Shown piece by piece: positions 26,010 to 34,210 of a stretch of 64,000 nt of DNA. Numbering within the stretch: the stretch's first letter is position 1; each line of letters begins with the position of its first letter. The stretch comes from Candidatus Gastranaerophilales bacterium. Lineage in GTDB: Bacteria; Cyanobacteriota; Vampirovibrionia; Gastranaerophilales; Gastranaerophilaceae. A model generated the notes under the pieces. The model was not told the origin of the DNA. It saw only the letters and a program-made list of their open reading frames with translations, and searched no databases. Location: contig JAEEHV010000080.1 in assembly GCA_016280955.1 (NCBI GenBank), forward strand, positions 1 to 64,000, given 5' to 3'. The translations under genes and the position numbers were made by a program.

Positions 26010-27971
26010 TTAATAAATATTTCCGTACATCCAATATGACCTTAGAACTTTTTTTACATAATTTTTGGTTTCGGGGTATGGAATTTGTTCAACAAATTCA
26101 TCTGTATCGCTGTATAGAAGTTTGGTAAACCAGCTTGTAACGGAGCCGATGCCTCCGTTGTATGCAGTAATTGCATATAAATCTCTGTTTAGCAGCGAAC
26201 GTTTAAGCCCTGAATAATAGAAACTTCCGGCGGTGATATTTGATACTTCGGGGCTTAAAGTTGACGGAATATTGTTCTTCTTAACTACTTCATTGTATGT
26301 TGCAGGCATAAGCTGCATAAGACCGTTTGCTCCGGCAGAGCTTTTTGCAAAAGGATTGAAGTGGCTTTCTTCTTTGATTATCGATTGCAGAATTATCGGG
26401 TTATTTCCGCCCTTAACTTTTTCAACTATATTGAAATAGTGGAGCGGATATACAAGACGCCATCTCAAATCTTCAAACGGAGGCTTGCTTTCAAGTTCTT
26501 CCATTGCATTTCTTGCCAAAATTGCAGAAACCGTATAATCTCCCTTTTCATAAGCAATCCAGCTTTGTATAAATTTATCTTTTTTGCACAGTTCTTCTAC
26601 CAAATCATAATCTTTTAAAAGTGCAAGGTTGACTACAAGGTTTTTATCAAGAGATTTTATGTATGGGAAAACAACCGGTTTCGGATTTATGTCAAGGAAT
26701 GGCAGAAAACCGTCATCTTTGTATAAATTGTTGCTTGCTCTAAGTGCATAATAACTGTCCGGATATTTTGCAAGAACCTGTTTAAAATAGTTATTAGCAC
26801 TCTCGTAATGTTTGAGCTTGAAGGATATTTTTCCCATATAATAGGTAACGGCAGGACTTGATTTAACATTTATAAATTTTCTGACATGCAGATAACCAAG
26901 TCTTTGAGCATCATAATATCTTTTTTGCAGATATTTATTTATAAATACATTATAGAGTGCATCAGCAGAAAACTGACCGTCGGGATATTTTTCGTAAAGA
27001 GTTCTGTAGCATGCTTCTTTTGCATCAGAAGCGACAACCTCATTACAATTCAGGTATGCTACATAATCCGCTCCGGTATATTTTAATCCCAAGCCGCTGA
27101 GTTTATTAATTCCGTTTTTTCTTGGCGAGAAGGTTGCAACATAATTATCAATAACGTCATATACATCTTGCGGATCCGTCGCTGCTGCAAATTCTTTCAG
27201 TCCTTTTTCCGCAAATTCATTTGCCTTATCTTTATTCCCGAGTTTATATTCATTTTTTGCAAAATCAGCCCAGCTTTCGGATAGTTGTGTCAGGTTAAAG
27301 TGTTCCTTTGCTTTTGCGTATTCCCCGTTTGCATAGTAAGATTTTGCTATAAGCAGGTTGTCATAACCTGAAAGTTTTAACTTAAGATTTTTTATTTCAT
27401 CAATAGCATCAAGCGAATATCTGCCGTCAGGAGCTTTTTCTATATATGTTTTAAAATAGATAAAAGACTTATTTTTTGCTTTAAGTCTGTGTTTCCCGGA
27501 CTCCGGAATACTTGTGTTATTTATTTTCCCCAAATAATAATTTGAAGCAATCGCATAATCACTTGACGGATATTTCTTTATTATTTTTTTGAATTGCCTT
27601 TTTGCCCCTTTATCGTTGAGTTCATACATCAGATAAGCCATATTGTATTCACTTATTGGAACAATTGATGTTTTTGAATGGGAATGAACAATTCTTTTGT
27701 ATTTTTTTATTGCAACCTGTTTTTTATCCAAATTTGTAGCACATCTTGCCTGTCTGAACAATGCTGCCTGTTTAAGGTTTGAATTGTACGGAACTTTTGC
27801 AAAAGTGGAGTATGCAAGTTCAAAGTCACCGGATTTATATGCTTTAAGTGCTTCGGAATACTTTTCTACACCACGTTCTCCGGCAGAAGTATTTGAATAT
27901 ACAAAGAAACCGATTGTTATTATTGACAATCCTATAACCCAATATAAATCAAATCTGTGCCGTCTTCTCAT
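26010..27971 (-). CDS. TPR-containing lytic murein transglycosylase (Slt-like)
   Basis: 653 aa. An N-terminal hydrophobic anchor (VIGLSIITIGFFVYSNTSAG, about residues 14-33) is followed by around 450 residues of tetratricopeptide-like helical repeats and a C-terminal goose-type lysozyme domain. The catalytic glutamate is in IIKEESHFNPFAKSSAGANG, followed by GLMQLMPAT and the AYNGG motif. It would cleave peptidoglycan glycan strands in the periplasm, forming anhydro-muropeptides. This long-repeat form resembles soluble lytic transglycosylase Slt70. It converges with mnmA with only 4 bp between. Confidence 0.9.
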   Translation of the reverse strand: MRRRHRFDLYWVIGLSIITIGFFVYSNTSAGERGVEKYSEALKAYKSGDFELAYSTFAKVPYNSNLKQAALFRQARCATNLDKKQVAIKKYKRIVHSHSKTSIVPISEYNMAYLMYELNDKGAKRQFKKIIKKYPSSDYAIASNYYLGKINNTSIPESGKHRLKAKNKSFIYFKTYIEKAPDGRYSLDAIDEIKNLKLKLSGYDNLLIAKSYYANGEYAKAKEHFNLTQLSESWADFAKNEYKLGNKDKANEFAEKGLKEFAAATDPQDVYDVIDNYVATFSPRKNGINKLSGLGLKYTGADYVAYLNCNEVVASDAKEACYRTLYEKYPDGQFSADALYNVFINKYLQKRYYDAQRLGYLHVRKFINVKSSPAVTYYMGKISFKLKHYESANNYFKQVLAKYPDSYYALRASNNLYKDDGFLPFLDINPKPVVFPYIKSLDKNLVVNLALLKDYDLVEELCKKDKFIQSWIAYEKGDYTVSAILARNAMEELESKPPFEDLRWRLVYPLHYFNIVEKVKGGNNPIILQSIIKEESHFNPFAKSSAGANGLMQLMPATYNEVVKKNNIPSTLSPEVSNITAGSFYYSGLKRSLLNRDLYAITAYNGGIGSVTSWFTKLLYSDTDEFVEQIPYPETKNYVKKVLRSYWMYGNIY

Positions 27972-28315
27972 TCAACTTAATCCCAATTCTAAAATAAACT
28001 CTCTCAGTACCTTATATGCGAAGGCAGTGCTAATAATAATATTTTAATATAACAATATGCAAAATCAAAATTCCGTAATAAAAAATTACATTTTATCTTC
28101 CGAAAAAATAATTCTGAAGGATAAACCTGTTCTAAAAAAACGAAAAACCGCATCTTTGCTTTATACTGCAATAATTTTATGTTATGTCAGAAGCCTGTCA
28201 GAAGAAACGTAACAATGTAATTTGTTTTGTAAACATTTGTTAACGATACTTGATTCCATGGCAAATTCTAATTAAGAAAATACTTTATATAAGTATATAG
28301 GAAACCGGATTAACA
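27972..28315. other. 344-bp intergenic region upstream of the HD-GYP pair
   Basis: No confident gene. A 51-codon open frame (28057-28212, plus strand; MQNQNSVIKNYILSSEK..., with a hydrophobic stretch TASLLYTAIILCYV) exists but has no ribosome-binding site, so I do not call it. Promoters for both divergent genes must lie here; 28264-28300 is AT-rich with tactttatataagtatat near 28280. Confidence 0.4.
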
Positions 28316-28588
28316 ATGAACTTTATCAACAACCTTACAGCTTTATTCCCGCGCGTTGGTGCGGCGGTGCAATCCAGACCTGTGTTCAGAGGAACACCGG
28401 CAGCAGCTGCATTTGAGTCTGATGTTAAATATGTTGGTGACAGTTATACCTCAAACCCTGTATATGACATGCTTGGCAGCAGAGAAGATATGCTCAAAGC
28501 GGCTCAATCGAGTGAAGTAATAAGAAATCGCTGTAAAGAATACGGTATTCCTTTTGAAATGAATTTTGACGTATTAGAGGATATGTAA
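28316..28588 (+). CDS. Small protein with N-terminal VFRG tag, coupled to HD-GYP gene
   Basis: 90 aa, no recognised family. The first 25 residues are hydrophobic and Ala-rich and include SRPVFRGTPAAAAF, similar to the Phe-[Lys/Arg]-Gly motif near the N-terminus of five other proteins in the window. The rest is a short helical region ending IPFEMNFDVLEDM. Its stop overlaps the next gene's start (TAATG), so the two are co-translated. AGGAAA lies 12 nt upstream. It may deliver or regulate the HD-GYP protein. Confidence 0.7.
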   Translation: MNFINNLTALFPRVGAAVQSRPVFRGTPAAAAFESDVKYVGDSYTSNPVYDMLGSREDMLKAAQSSEVIRNRCKEYGIPFEMNFDVLEDM

Positions 28589-29094
28589 TGAAAAAAAATG
28601 GGCACTTGAGTGCAACCAGAATTATAGCAGCAAAAATTTATTCAATGCTGCCAAAAGCTTTAAAAAGTGAAGTAAACCTTGTTGATTTGCAACAGGCTGC
28701 AATGTTGCATGATATTGGGAAAGTGTTTATACCAAAAGAAATTTTATATAAGCAGGGTGCTTTAACCCAAAGAGAAAAAGAAATTATGAACCTTCATGCA
28801 GAGTTCAGCTATGAACTTTTAAAACAAAGAGGTATAAAAGAAAGTGTTTTAAGATTAATTAAATACCATCATCAAAGACCTGACAAAACAGGTTATCCTT
28901 GTGCGGATGAGGATTTTGAATATACACTGTCTTCTCAGATATTGAGTGCTGCAGACAAGTATTCCGCTCTTACCGAACAGAGAGCATACCATACTGCCTG
29001 TACAAAGTCAGAAGCACTGGCTATTATATATGAGGATGTTGATGCCGGTGTAATATCTCAGGAAGTATATGATGCACTGAAAAAAGCCGCATAA
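28588..29094 (+). CDS. HD-GYP-type phosphohydrolase domain protein
   Basis: 168 aa, essentially one HD-GYP domain. Visible motifs: metal-binding HDIGK (41-45), a downstream histidine H70 in NLHAEFSYELL (canonical HPxxGxxIL), HHQRPDKTGYP (94-104; canonical HHExxDGxGYP, here with Glu replaced by Gln) and ADKYSALTEQRAYH. HD-GYP proteins hydrolyse cyclic di-GMP; the Glu to Gln change and the short form leave activity uncertain. It pairs logically with the diguanylate cyclase at 21526. A terminator follows. Confidence 0.82.
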   Translation: MKKNGHLSATRIIAAKIYSMLPKALKSEVNLVDLQQAAMLHDIGKVFIPKEILYKQGALTQREKEIMNLHAEFSYELLKQRGIKESVLRLIKYHHQRPDKTGYPCADEDFEYTLSSQILSAADKYSALTEQRAYHTACTKSEALAIIYEDVDAGVISQEVYDALKKAA

Positions 29095-29114
29095 AAAATT
29101 TATTATAAAAAAAA

Positions 29115-29136
29115 CCCCTTTTTGTTTTGAAAGGGG
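29115..29136 (+). terminator. Terminator after the HD-GYP gene
   Basis: Stem ccccttt (29115-29121) with aaagggg (29130-29136), 8-nt loop, followed by atgtttttt. Confidence 0.8.
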
Positions 29137-29200
29137 ATGTTTTTTAAAAATTTCAAATGGTAAGATTTTTATACTATCTGTTAATACTCTCTTATATTCT

Positions 29201-29629
29201 TTATTTTGTTCCGTATTTAAAGTCTTCCTGGATATTGCTTGAAAGCATTGATCTGACTGATTCTATAAGTGCTTTTGTTTCTTCAAGTTCCGTACTGCTT
29301 ACGGTAATTTGTGAATCAAGTTCAGCTTCCCAGGCATTTAATTCTTCTAATTCCTGCTGATATGCTGCCTGAATCTTTTTCATTTCTTCTTCGAAATCAG
29401 GAATTTCTGTATAATCTCTGTATAATGTTTTGTACTCTTCATTTTCATCAAAAAGAGTTCTGAAGTATTCTCTTACTTCTTCTTCATCCTGAGCTCTGAG
29501 TGTTGTCTGATCGCCCTGATTCTGTATAGCTAAGAGCTTCAATGTCTCTATTCTGCCAATCTCAGTGTTTATGGCATTCTTTCTTAGCGTATAGCATAAT
29601 AATGTTTCGTGTAAATTTGCGATAGACAT
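29201..29629 (-). CDS. Hypothetical coiled-coil protein
   Basis: 142 aa, almost entirely Glu/Leu-rich helix; heptad-like patterns run through residues about 75-130 (MKKIQAAYQQELEELNAWEAEL). No signal peptide, no membrane segment, no family recognised. A GGTGAT site sits 6 nt before the ATG. It lies upstream of nothing on its strand except the 3' flank of the HD-GYP terminator, so it is probably monocistronic. Confidence 0.7.
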   Translation of the reverse strand: MSIANLHETLLCYTLRKNAINTEIGRIETLKLLAIQNQGDQTTLRAQDEEEVREYFRTLFDENEEYKTLYRDYTEIPDFEEEMKKIQAAYQQELEELNAWEAELDSQITVSSTELEETKALIESVRSMLSSNIQEDFKYGTK

Positions 29630-29735
29630 TTTAAATCACCATCTGTTTTTTAAATCTTACATATATATAAAGTATGTAAAAGATATGTGATTTCACGTTT
29701 CGTCTATTTTGTTACAAAACTTTACAAAACTAATA

Positions 29736-31184
29736 CTAGCCTTCAAGTATTTTTCTTACAAGCTCATTAACGGTTTTCGGATTAGCTCTGCCTTTTGTTT
29801 CTTTCATAACCTGACCGACAAAGAAACCAAGAAGGTTAGTTTTACCGTTTCTGTAGGATTCGATTTCTGCAGGATGAGAGTTAACGACCTTTTCAACAAT
29901 TTCTTTGATTGCACCTTCGTCTGAAATTTGGCTCAGACCTTTCTTTTCAACAATAGCAGATGCTTTTTCTCCGTTAACTATCATTTCTTCAACAAGGATT
30001 TGTTTACCAATGTTATTTGATATTGTTCCTTTTTCGATTAAAGTGATTAATTCCGCTAAGTTCTCCGGGGTTAATTTTGTTTCATTAATCTCAACTTTGT
30101 TTTCTTTTAAGTAAGCTGCAATTTCGCCCATCATGAAGTTAACTGCAGTCTTAGGGTTAGCACCCAGTTCAAGAGTTTTGTCAAAGAACAGTGCAAGAGG
30201 CATTTGTTCAACAATTACACTTGCGTCATATTCGCTCAAACCCAAACCCATGTATCGTTGTCTTTTTTGTTCAGGCAGCTCCGGCATGGTTTTTCTGATA
30301 TCTTCAACCCATTCTCTTGAAATTTCCAACGGCATCAAATCCGGTTCAGGGAAATATCTGTAATCGTGGGCATCTTCTTTACCTCTCATGGAACGTGTTT
30401 CTTTGATGTTATCGTCCCACAGACGGGTTTCCTGAACAACTTCGCCGCCTTCTTCAACGATTTCGATTTGTCTGTCAATTTCGTATTCAATAGCTCTCTG
30501 AAGTGCAGAGAAGCTGTTTACGTTTTTAATTTCGGCTCTTGTGCCGAATTTTGTTGAGCCTTTAGGCATAATAGAAATATTGGCATCACATCTCATTGAA
30601 CCTTCTTCAAGGTTTCCGTCACAAACACCAAGGTAACGAACTATGTTACGAAGTTCTTCCATATAGTTTCTTGCTTCTTCACTGGAACGCATATCAGGTT
30701 CGGAAACAATTTCCAAAAGCGGAGTTCCTGCTCTGTTTAAGTCAACAAGTGAATAAGTCGCACCATTGATACCTGCTGCACCGACGTGTACGAGTTTACC
30801 TGCATCTTCTTCGAGGTGCGCACGTGTTATACCAATCTTTTTACCTTTAACATTTAACCAGCCGTTTACACAAATCGGTTCATCATATTGTGAAATCTGA
30901 TAACCTTTCGGCAGGTCAGGATAAAAATATTGTTTTCTGTCAAATTTGCATCTTTTAGGAATCTCGCAGTTAAGTGCAAGTCCTAACAAAATACCCATAT
31001 TAACGCATTCTTTATTCAAAACAGGCAAAACACCCGGCATACCTAAAGTAATTGCGCTGGTGTGAGAGTTCTGCTCACTTCCGAATTCTGTTGAATCCGG
31101 TGCAAAAATTTTTGATTTTGTTTTTAACTGAGCATGAACTTCTAGTCCGATAACGACTTCATATTTATCTCTTAAATCTGTCAT
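29736..31184 (-). CDS. gatB: Aspartyl/glutamyl-tRNA amidotransferase subunit B
   Basis: Kinase/transamidase subunit of GatCAB, which converts misacylated Glu-tRNA-Gln or Asp-tRNA-Asn. 482 aa with the family start YEVVIGLEVHAQLKTKSKIF, the DLPKGYQISQYDEPI and NRAGTPLLEIVSEPDMRSSEEA blocks, DANISI, and a YqeY-like C-terminal tail. The start MTDLRDKYEV at 31184 is chosen over an upstream in-frame ATG because GTGAGGAT lies 7 nt before it. GatA and GatC are not adjacent, so the subunits are dispersed. Confidence 0.96.
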   Translation of the reverse strand: MTDLRDKYEVVIGLEVHAQLKTKSKIFAPDSTEFGSEQNSHTSAITLGMPGVLPVLNKECVNMGILLGLALNCEIPKRCKFDRKQYFYPDLPKGYQISQYDEPICVNGWLNVKGKKIGITRAHLEEDAGKLVHVGAAGINGATYSLVDLNRAGTPLLEIVSEPDMRSSEEARNYMEELRNIVRYLGVCDGNLEEGSMRCDANISIMPKGSTKFGTRAEIKNVNSFSALQRAIEYEIDRQIEIVEEGGEVVQETRLWDDNIKETRSMRGKEDAHDYRYFPEPDLMPLEISREWVEDIRKTMPELPEQKRQRYMGLGLSEYDASVIVEQMPLALFFDKTLELGANPKTAVNFMMGEIAAYLKENKVEINETKLTPENLAELITLIEKGTISNNIGKQILVEEMIVNGEKASAIVEKKGLSQISDEGAIKEIVEKVVNSHPAEIESYRNGKTNLLGFFVGQVMKETKGRANPKTVNELVRKILEG

Positions 31185-31272
31185 AATTATATCCTCACTT
31201 CTTATTTTATAATAACACAAACATAATTATGAGAATTTAAAAAGGTTCAAATATAAACAAATGTATAAAATT

Positions 31273-31644
31273 TTAGCAGCCCCTTTTTGTTGAAGTTCTT
31301 TCTAATAATTCTTTGTTCCATTCTTTTTCAGCTTTTTTTATTGCTTTTTTTATATTGTCAATAACTGTTGTTACATCACGGAAAACATTTTCAAGCAAAA
31401 ATTCGCCACCGCCGTATGCTTCCGTCAAATCACCATAAATTTTATGTGAAAAGTGCATTTTTGAAATTTCATTGTTGATTACTACATCAGTTTCATAACG
31501 CTTTTCCAGGTAATTGATAAAATTTATATTTTCAATTCTTGAAGCGAATTCGCCAAGTTTTGTAACGTTTTCCGTACTGACAATGCCATTCACTTTTAAA
31601 CCTTTAAATGTCATTGGATTGTAATTTGTATTAATGTTGTTCAT
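31273..31644 (-). CDS. Small protein with N-terminal TFKG tag
   Basis: 123 aa, no recognised family. The start at 31644 (MNNINTNYNPMTFKGLKVNG) is set by AAAGGAAC 7 nt upstream; an earlier in-frame ATG has no such site. The N-terminal MTFKG belongs to the recurring Phe-[Lys/Arg/Gly]-Gly motif of this window. The remainder is mixed helix and strand with a charged Lys/Glu helix at the C-terminus ending TSTKRGC. It lies 88 bp upstream of gatB on the same strand. Confidence 0.75.
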   Translation of the reverse strand: MNNINTNYNPMTFKGLKVNGIVSTENVTKLGEFASRIENINFINYLEKRYETDVVINNEISKMHFSHKIYGDLTEAYGGGEFLLENVFRDVTTVIDNIKKAIKKAEKEWNKELLERTSTKRGC

Positions 31645-31700
31645 ATTTGTTCCTTTCTTTATAGGTATCAAAACACCTAAAAATTTTTTTTGCTAAAAAA

Positions 31701-31732
31701 TAACGGGATGCAATATTTATTGCATCCCGTTA
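31701..31732. terminator. Terminator upstream of the tagged small gene
   Basis: Near-perfect palindrome: taacgggatgcaata (31701-31715) with tattgcatcccgtta (31718-31732); the two central bases are unpaired, so the real loop is larger. A-rich and T-rich flanks on either side fit termination of the acyl-CoA ligase transcript on the minus strand (aaaaaattttttt at about 31680-31699). Confidence 0.8.
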
Positions 31733-31750
31733 CATAATATTTTTGAATAT

Positions 31751-33442
31751 TTACAGTTTGATAAGTTCTCTTACTTCTTTTCTTTTAACTTTTCTTGTAG
31801 TAGTTTTCGGAAGTTCGTCTTTTGTGATTACGATATTTGTCGGACGTTTGTACTGAGCCAATCTGTCAGAGAGTGATTTAACTTCAACTCTAATCATGCG
31901 TTCAATATCTTCTTCCGAATAGCTGCTGTAAAGTTCTGATTTCGGAACAATAACAGCCGTAACTTCTTCGGTACCGTCTTTTGCACCAAATGTTCTTGAA
32001 GTGCCGAGAACACAAACTTCAGCAACATAATTGCTCTTTTCTAATACTGCTTCTACTTCTTCAGGGAATACCTTTTTACCGCCGTTCAAAACAATCATGT
32101 TTTTGATTCTGCCTGTAATATACAAGTGGTTTGTACTATCCAGTCTTGCAATATCGCCTGTATGCAGCCATCCTTCTTCATCAATAACTTCTGCAGTCAT
32201 TTCCGGTTGATTGTGATATCCCTTCATAACGGACGGACCTCTGAGTAAAAGTTCTCCGGTGTTTTTATCAATTTTTGCTTCATAGTTTTTAAGCGGAACA
32301 CCTACGCATGCCATGTCATAACGTTTATCAGTGTTTACGCAAACAACAGGGCTTGTTTCGGAAAGTCCGTAACCCTGATAAACCTTTATACCTATTCTTT
32401 CAAAGAATTCACCTACATCTAAGTCAAGCGGAGCTCCGCCGGCAATACATCCAAAGAATTTTCCGCCAAAACTATCGTGAATTTTCTTGAATAATAATCT
32501 TTTAATACCATAAGAAGGAATAAATTTTGCTAAATGATACATTGCACCGAATATCCATTGTGCAATTTTTGGTGCATTTTTGAGTTCTTTTTCGATACCT
32601 GCTTTAAGAAGTTTTAAGAATGCAGGAACAACAATCATAAACTCAACACCTTTTTCCTTCATAATATCGGTAATATCTTTCGGTTTAAGACTTGTTGTAT
32701 AGTAAACAGTATGTCCAAAGTTCAAAAACATTGAGAAACCTACTGTCATTTCAAACAGGTGGTTCATCGGAAGGATTGAAAGCATTGTAATCTTTCTTCC
32801 GTCCGGTAAAATCTCATGAAGCGGATCCTGTAAACACTCTAATTGTGCATTTACATTCTTGAATGAAATCTCAACACCCTTCGGAGCGCCTGTTGTACCT
32901 GATGTATAAATGATTAATGCAGTAGATTTAGAGCTTCTTTGTCTCCATTTTGCATTGTATTCTTCAGGAAGTGCATAAATACTTGTAACTTCCGAGTTAT
33001 AAAATACTTCATCTGTCAAAAGAATATGTTTGATAGAAGGAATATCCTTTTGCAATTTTAATGCCATATCCAAATAATGTTGTGAGACAAACATTACGGT
33101 CGGTAAACAGTCTGATAAAATATTTGTAAGTTCATACTGTGATAACTTTATATCCAGAGGAATTGTTACACAACCAGCAAGAGTTGATGCAAATACACAT
33201 GCTCCGTATTCTGGTTTTGATTCCGAAAGAATAGCAACACCTTCGCCTTTTTTGATATCAAGTGTTTCTATCAGGTATTTTGCTATTTTTCTTGAGAATA
33301 AACCCAATCCTTTGTACGTAAGCTCTTTCCAGCCGTAACGACTTCTGATACCGAGAGCTATACGGTTTTCATAATCTGCTGTTTTGTTTTCAATGTGAGA
33401 TAAAATTCCGCTATTTCTAAGTTCCTTCTTTTCCCCACGCAT
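31751..33442 (-). CDS. Long-chain acyl-CoA synthetase / AMP-forming ligase
   Basis: 563-aa adenylate-forming enzyme that activates a carboxylic acid (probably a fatty acid) with ATP and loads it on CoA or a carrier. Motifs: P-loop-like IYTSGTTGAPKG (178-189), YQGYGLSETSP, GWLHTGDIARL, GRIKNMIVLNGGKKVFPEEVE and a C-terminal KTTTRKVKRKEV with the catalytic lysine. No membrane anchor. AAGGAG lies about 10 nt before the ATG. It is the only lipid-activation gene here apart from fabH/fabD. The exact chain length cannot be read from sequence. Confidence 0.88.
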   Translation of the reverse strand: MRGEKKELRNSGILSHIENKTADYENRIALGIRSRYGWKELTYKGLGLFSRKIAKYLIETLDIKKGEGVAILSESKPEYGACVFASTLAGCVTIPLDIKLSQYELTNILSDCLPTVMFVSQHYLDMALKLQKDIPSIKHILLTDEVFYNSEVTSIYALPEEYNAKWRQRSSKSTALIIYTSGTTGAPKGVEISFKNVNAQLECLQDPLHEILPDGRKITMLSILPMNHLFEMTVGFSMFLNFGHTVYYTTSLKPKDITDIMKEKGVEFMIVVPAFLKLLKAGIEKELKNAPKIAQWIFGAMYHLAKFIPSYGIKRLLFKKIHDSFGGKFFGCIAGGAPLDLDVGEFFERIGIKVYQGYGLSETSPVVCVNTDKRYDMACVGVPLKNYEAKIDKNTGELLLRGPSVMKGYHNQPEMTAEVIDEEGWLHTGDIARLDSTNHLYITGRIKNMIVLNGGKKVFPEEVEAVLEKSNYVAEVCVLGTSRTFGAKDGTEEVTAVIVPKSELYSSYSEEDIERMIRVEVKSLSDRLAQYKRPTNIVITKDELPKTTTRKVKRKEVRELIKL

Positions 33443-33568
33443 AAGTTTGACTCCTTAATTCCAAAATGCTAACACACTAAAATACATTAATATTCTACTA
33501 TAAAAACCTTAAAATGCAAATACGGAATATATAAATTTATAAAAAATCAAGTTATAGCATAAAAAAGA

Positions 33569-33632
33569 AGTGACTTGTCTGTCAGGAAATGCACTTGTAT
33601 TGTGCATTTTTGGCTCTTTGTTGCAAGTCACT
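33569..33632. terminator. Structured terminator with nested hairpin
   Basis: Outer stem agtgacttg (33569-33577) with caagtcact (33624-33632); inner hairpin aaatgcac (33587-33594) with gtgcattt (33602-33609). T-runs flank both sides (ctttttaaag on plus, the complement of 33561-33566 on minus). It follows the 33658 gene on the minus strand. Confidence 0.65.
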
Positions 33633-33657
33633 CTTTTTAAAGTTGTTTTGTTAATTA

Positions 33658-34059
33658 TTAATAACTACCCTTCATGGCTCCTGCAAAACCGAGCAGGAAA
33701 CCAAAAGTAATTCCGAGCAGGAATAAAACAGCAAAAACTATAATACCGGCAATAGCCCATTTTTTCTGATTTTCATGAAATGCTTCTACACTCGGAAACT
33801 GTTTGTTTTGCCATGCCAGCTCATTACCTTTAATACCAAGCCAGATACAAAACGCAAAACCGGCAAGTCCGCCAATAAAAGGTATAAAGCTTAATGCAAG
33901 AGCAATTAATGCTATGTAGGTTTTGTTTCCCAAGCCCCAAATCCAACTGAGCAGAAAAGCTCCCCAGTTAAATTTACCTGATACTTCGGGTGGAACAACG
34001 TTATTAAAACCTGCTCCGGGATTTCCCAAAGGTGTGCCGTTTTGATTTCCAAAAGTCAT
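33658..34059 (-). CDS. Small integral membrane protein
   Basis: 133 aa. A Gly/Pro/Asn-rich N-terminus is followed by KFNWGAFLLSWIWGLGNKTY and hydrophobic helices at about 51-75 and 102-127. The FNWGAFLLxWxWG signature is shared by small bacterial membrane proteins that resemble DUF2628 and are often misannotated; function is unknown. A good AAAGGAAG ribosome-binding site precedes the ATG. It ends at the structured terminator above. Confidence 0.7.
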   Translation of the reverse strand: MTFGNQNGTPLGNPGAGFNNVVPPEVSGKFNWGAFLLSWIWGLGNKTYIALIALALSFIPFIGGLAGFAFCIWLGIKGNELAWQNKQFPSVEAFHENQKKWAIAGIIVFAVLFLLGITFGFLLGFAGAMKGSY

Positions 34060-34173
34060 AATACTTCCTTTCTTTTTTTGTAACCAGCATATTATATAAT
34101 ATTTATCAAGGTATTAACTCATATATTTAGTTTATTTAAACGGAACAACTTCCTTTAAATGTAATTAAATTTG

Positions 34174-34202
34174 TTTACCGTGAAAAAATTTTATTTTATA
34201 AT
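34174..34202 (+). promoter_or_regulatory. Promoter of the AsmA-like gene, leaderless spacing
   Basis: TTTACC (34174-34179), 17-nt spacer, TATAAT (34197-34202). Eight bases separate the -10 from the ATG at 34211 and no Shine-Dalgarno is present. Confidence 0.7.
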
Positions 34203-34210
34203 TTTCTATT

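Noticed and set aside
28057-28212. 51-codon plus-strand frame in the intergenic region before the HD-GYP pair
   Set aside because: No ribosome-binding site and no recognisable features; left as intergenic.
13794-29726. Repeated aacaaaactttaca words at 13794, 15276 and (without the first a) 29714
   Set aside because: In such an AT-rich genome short A/T-rich words recur by chance, and the positions relative to genes differ; not treated as a regulatory site.
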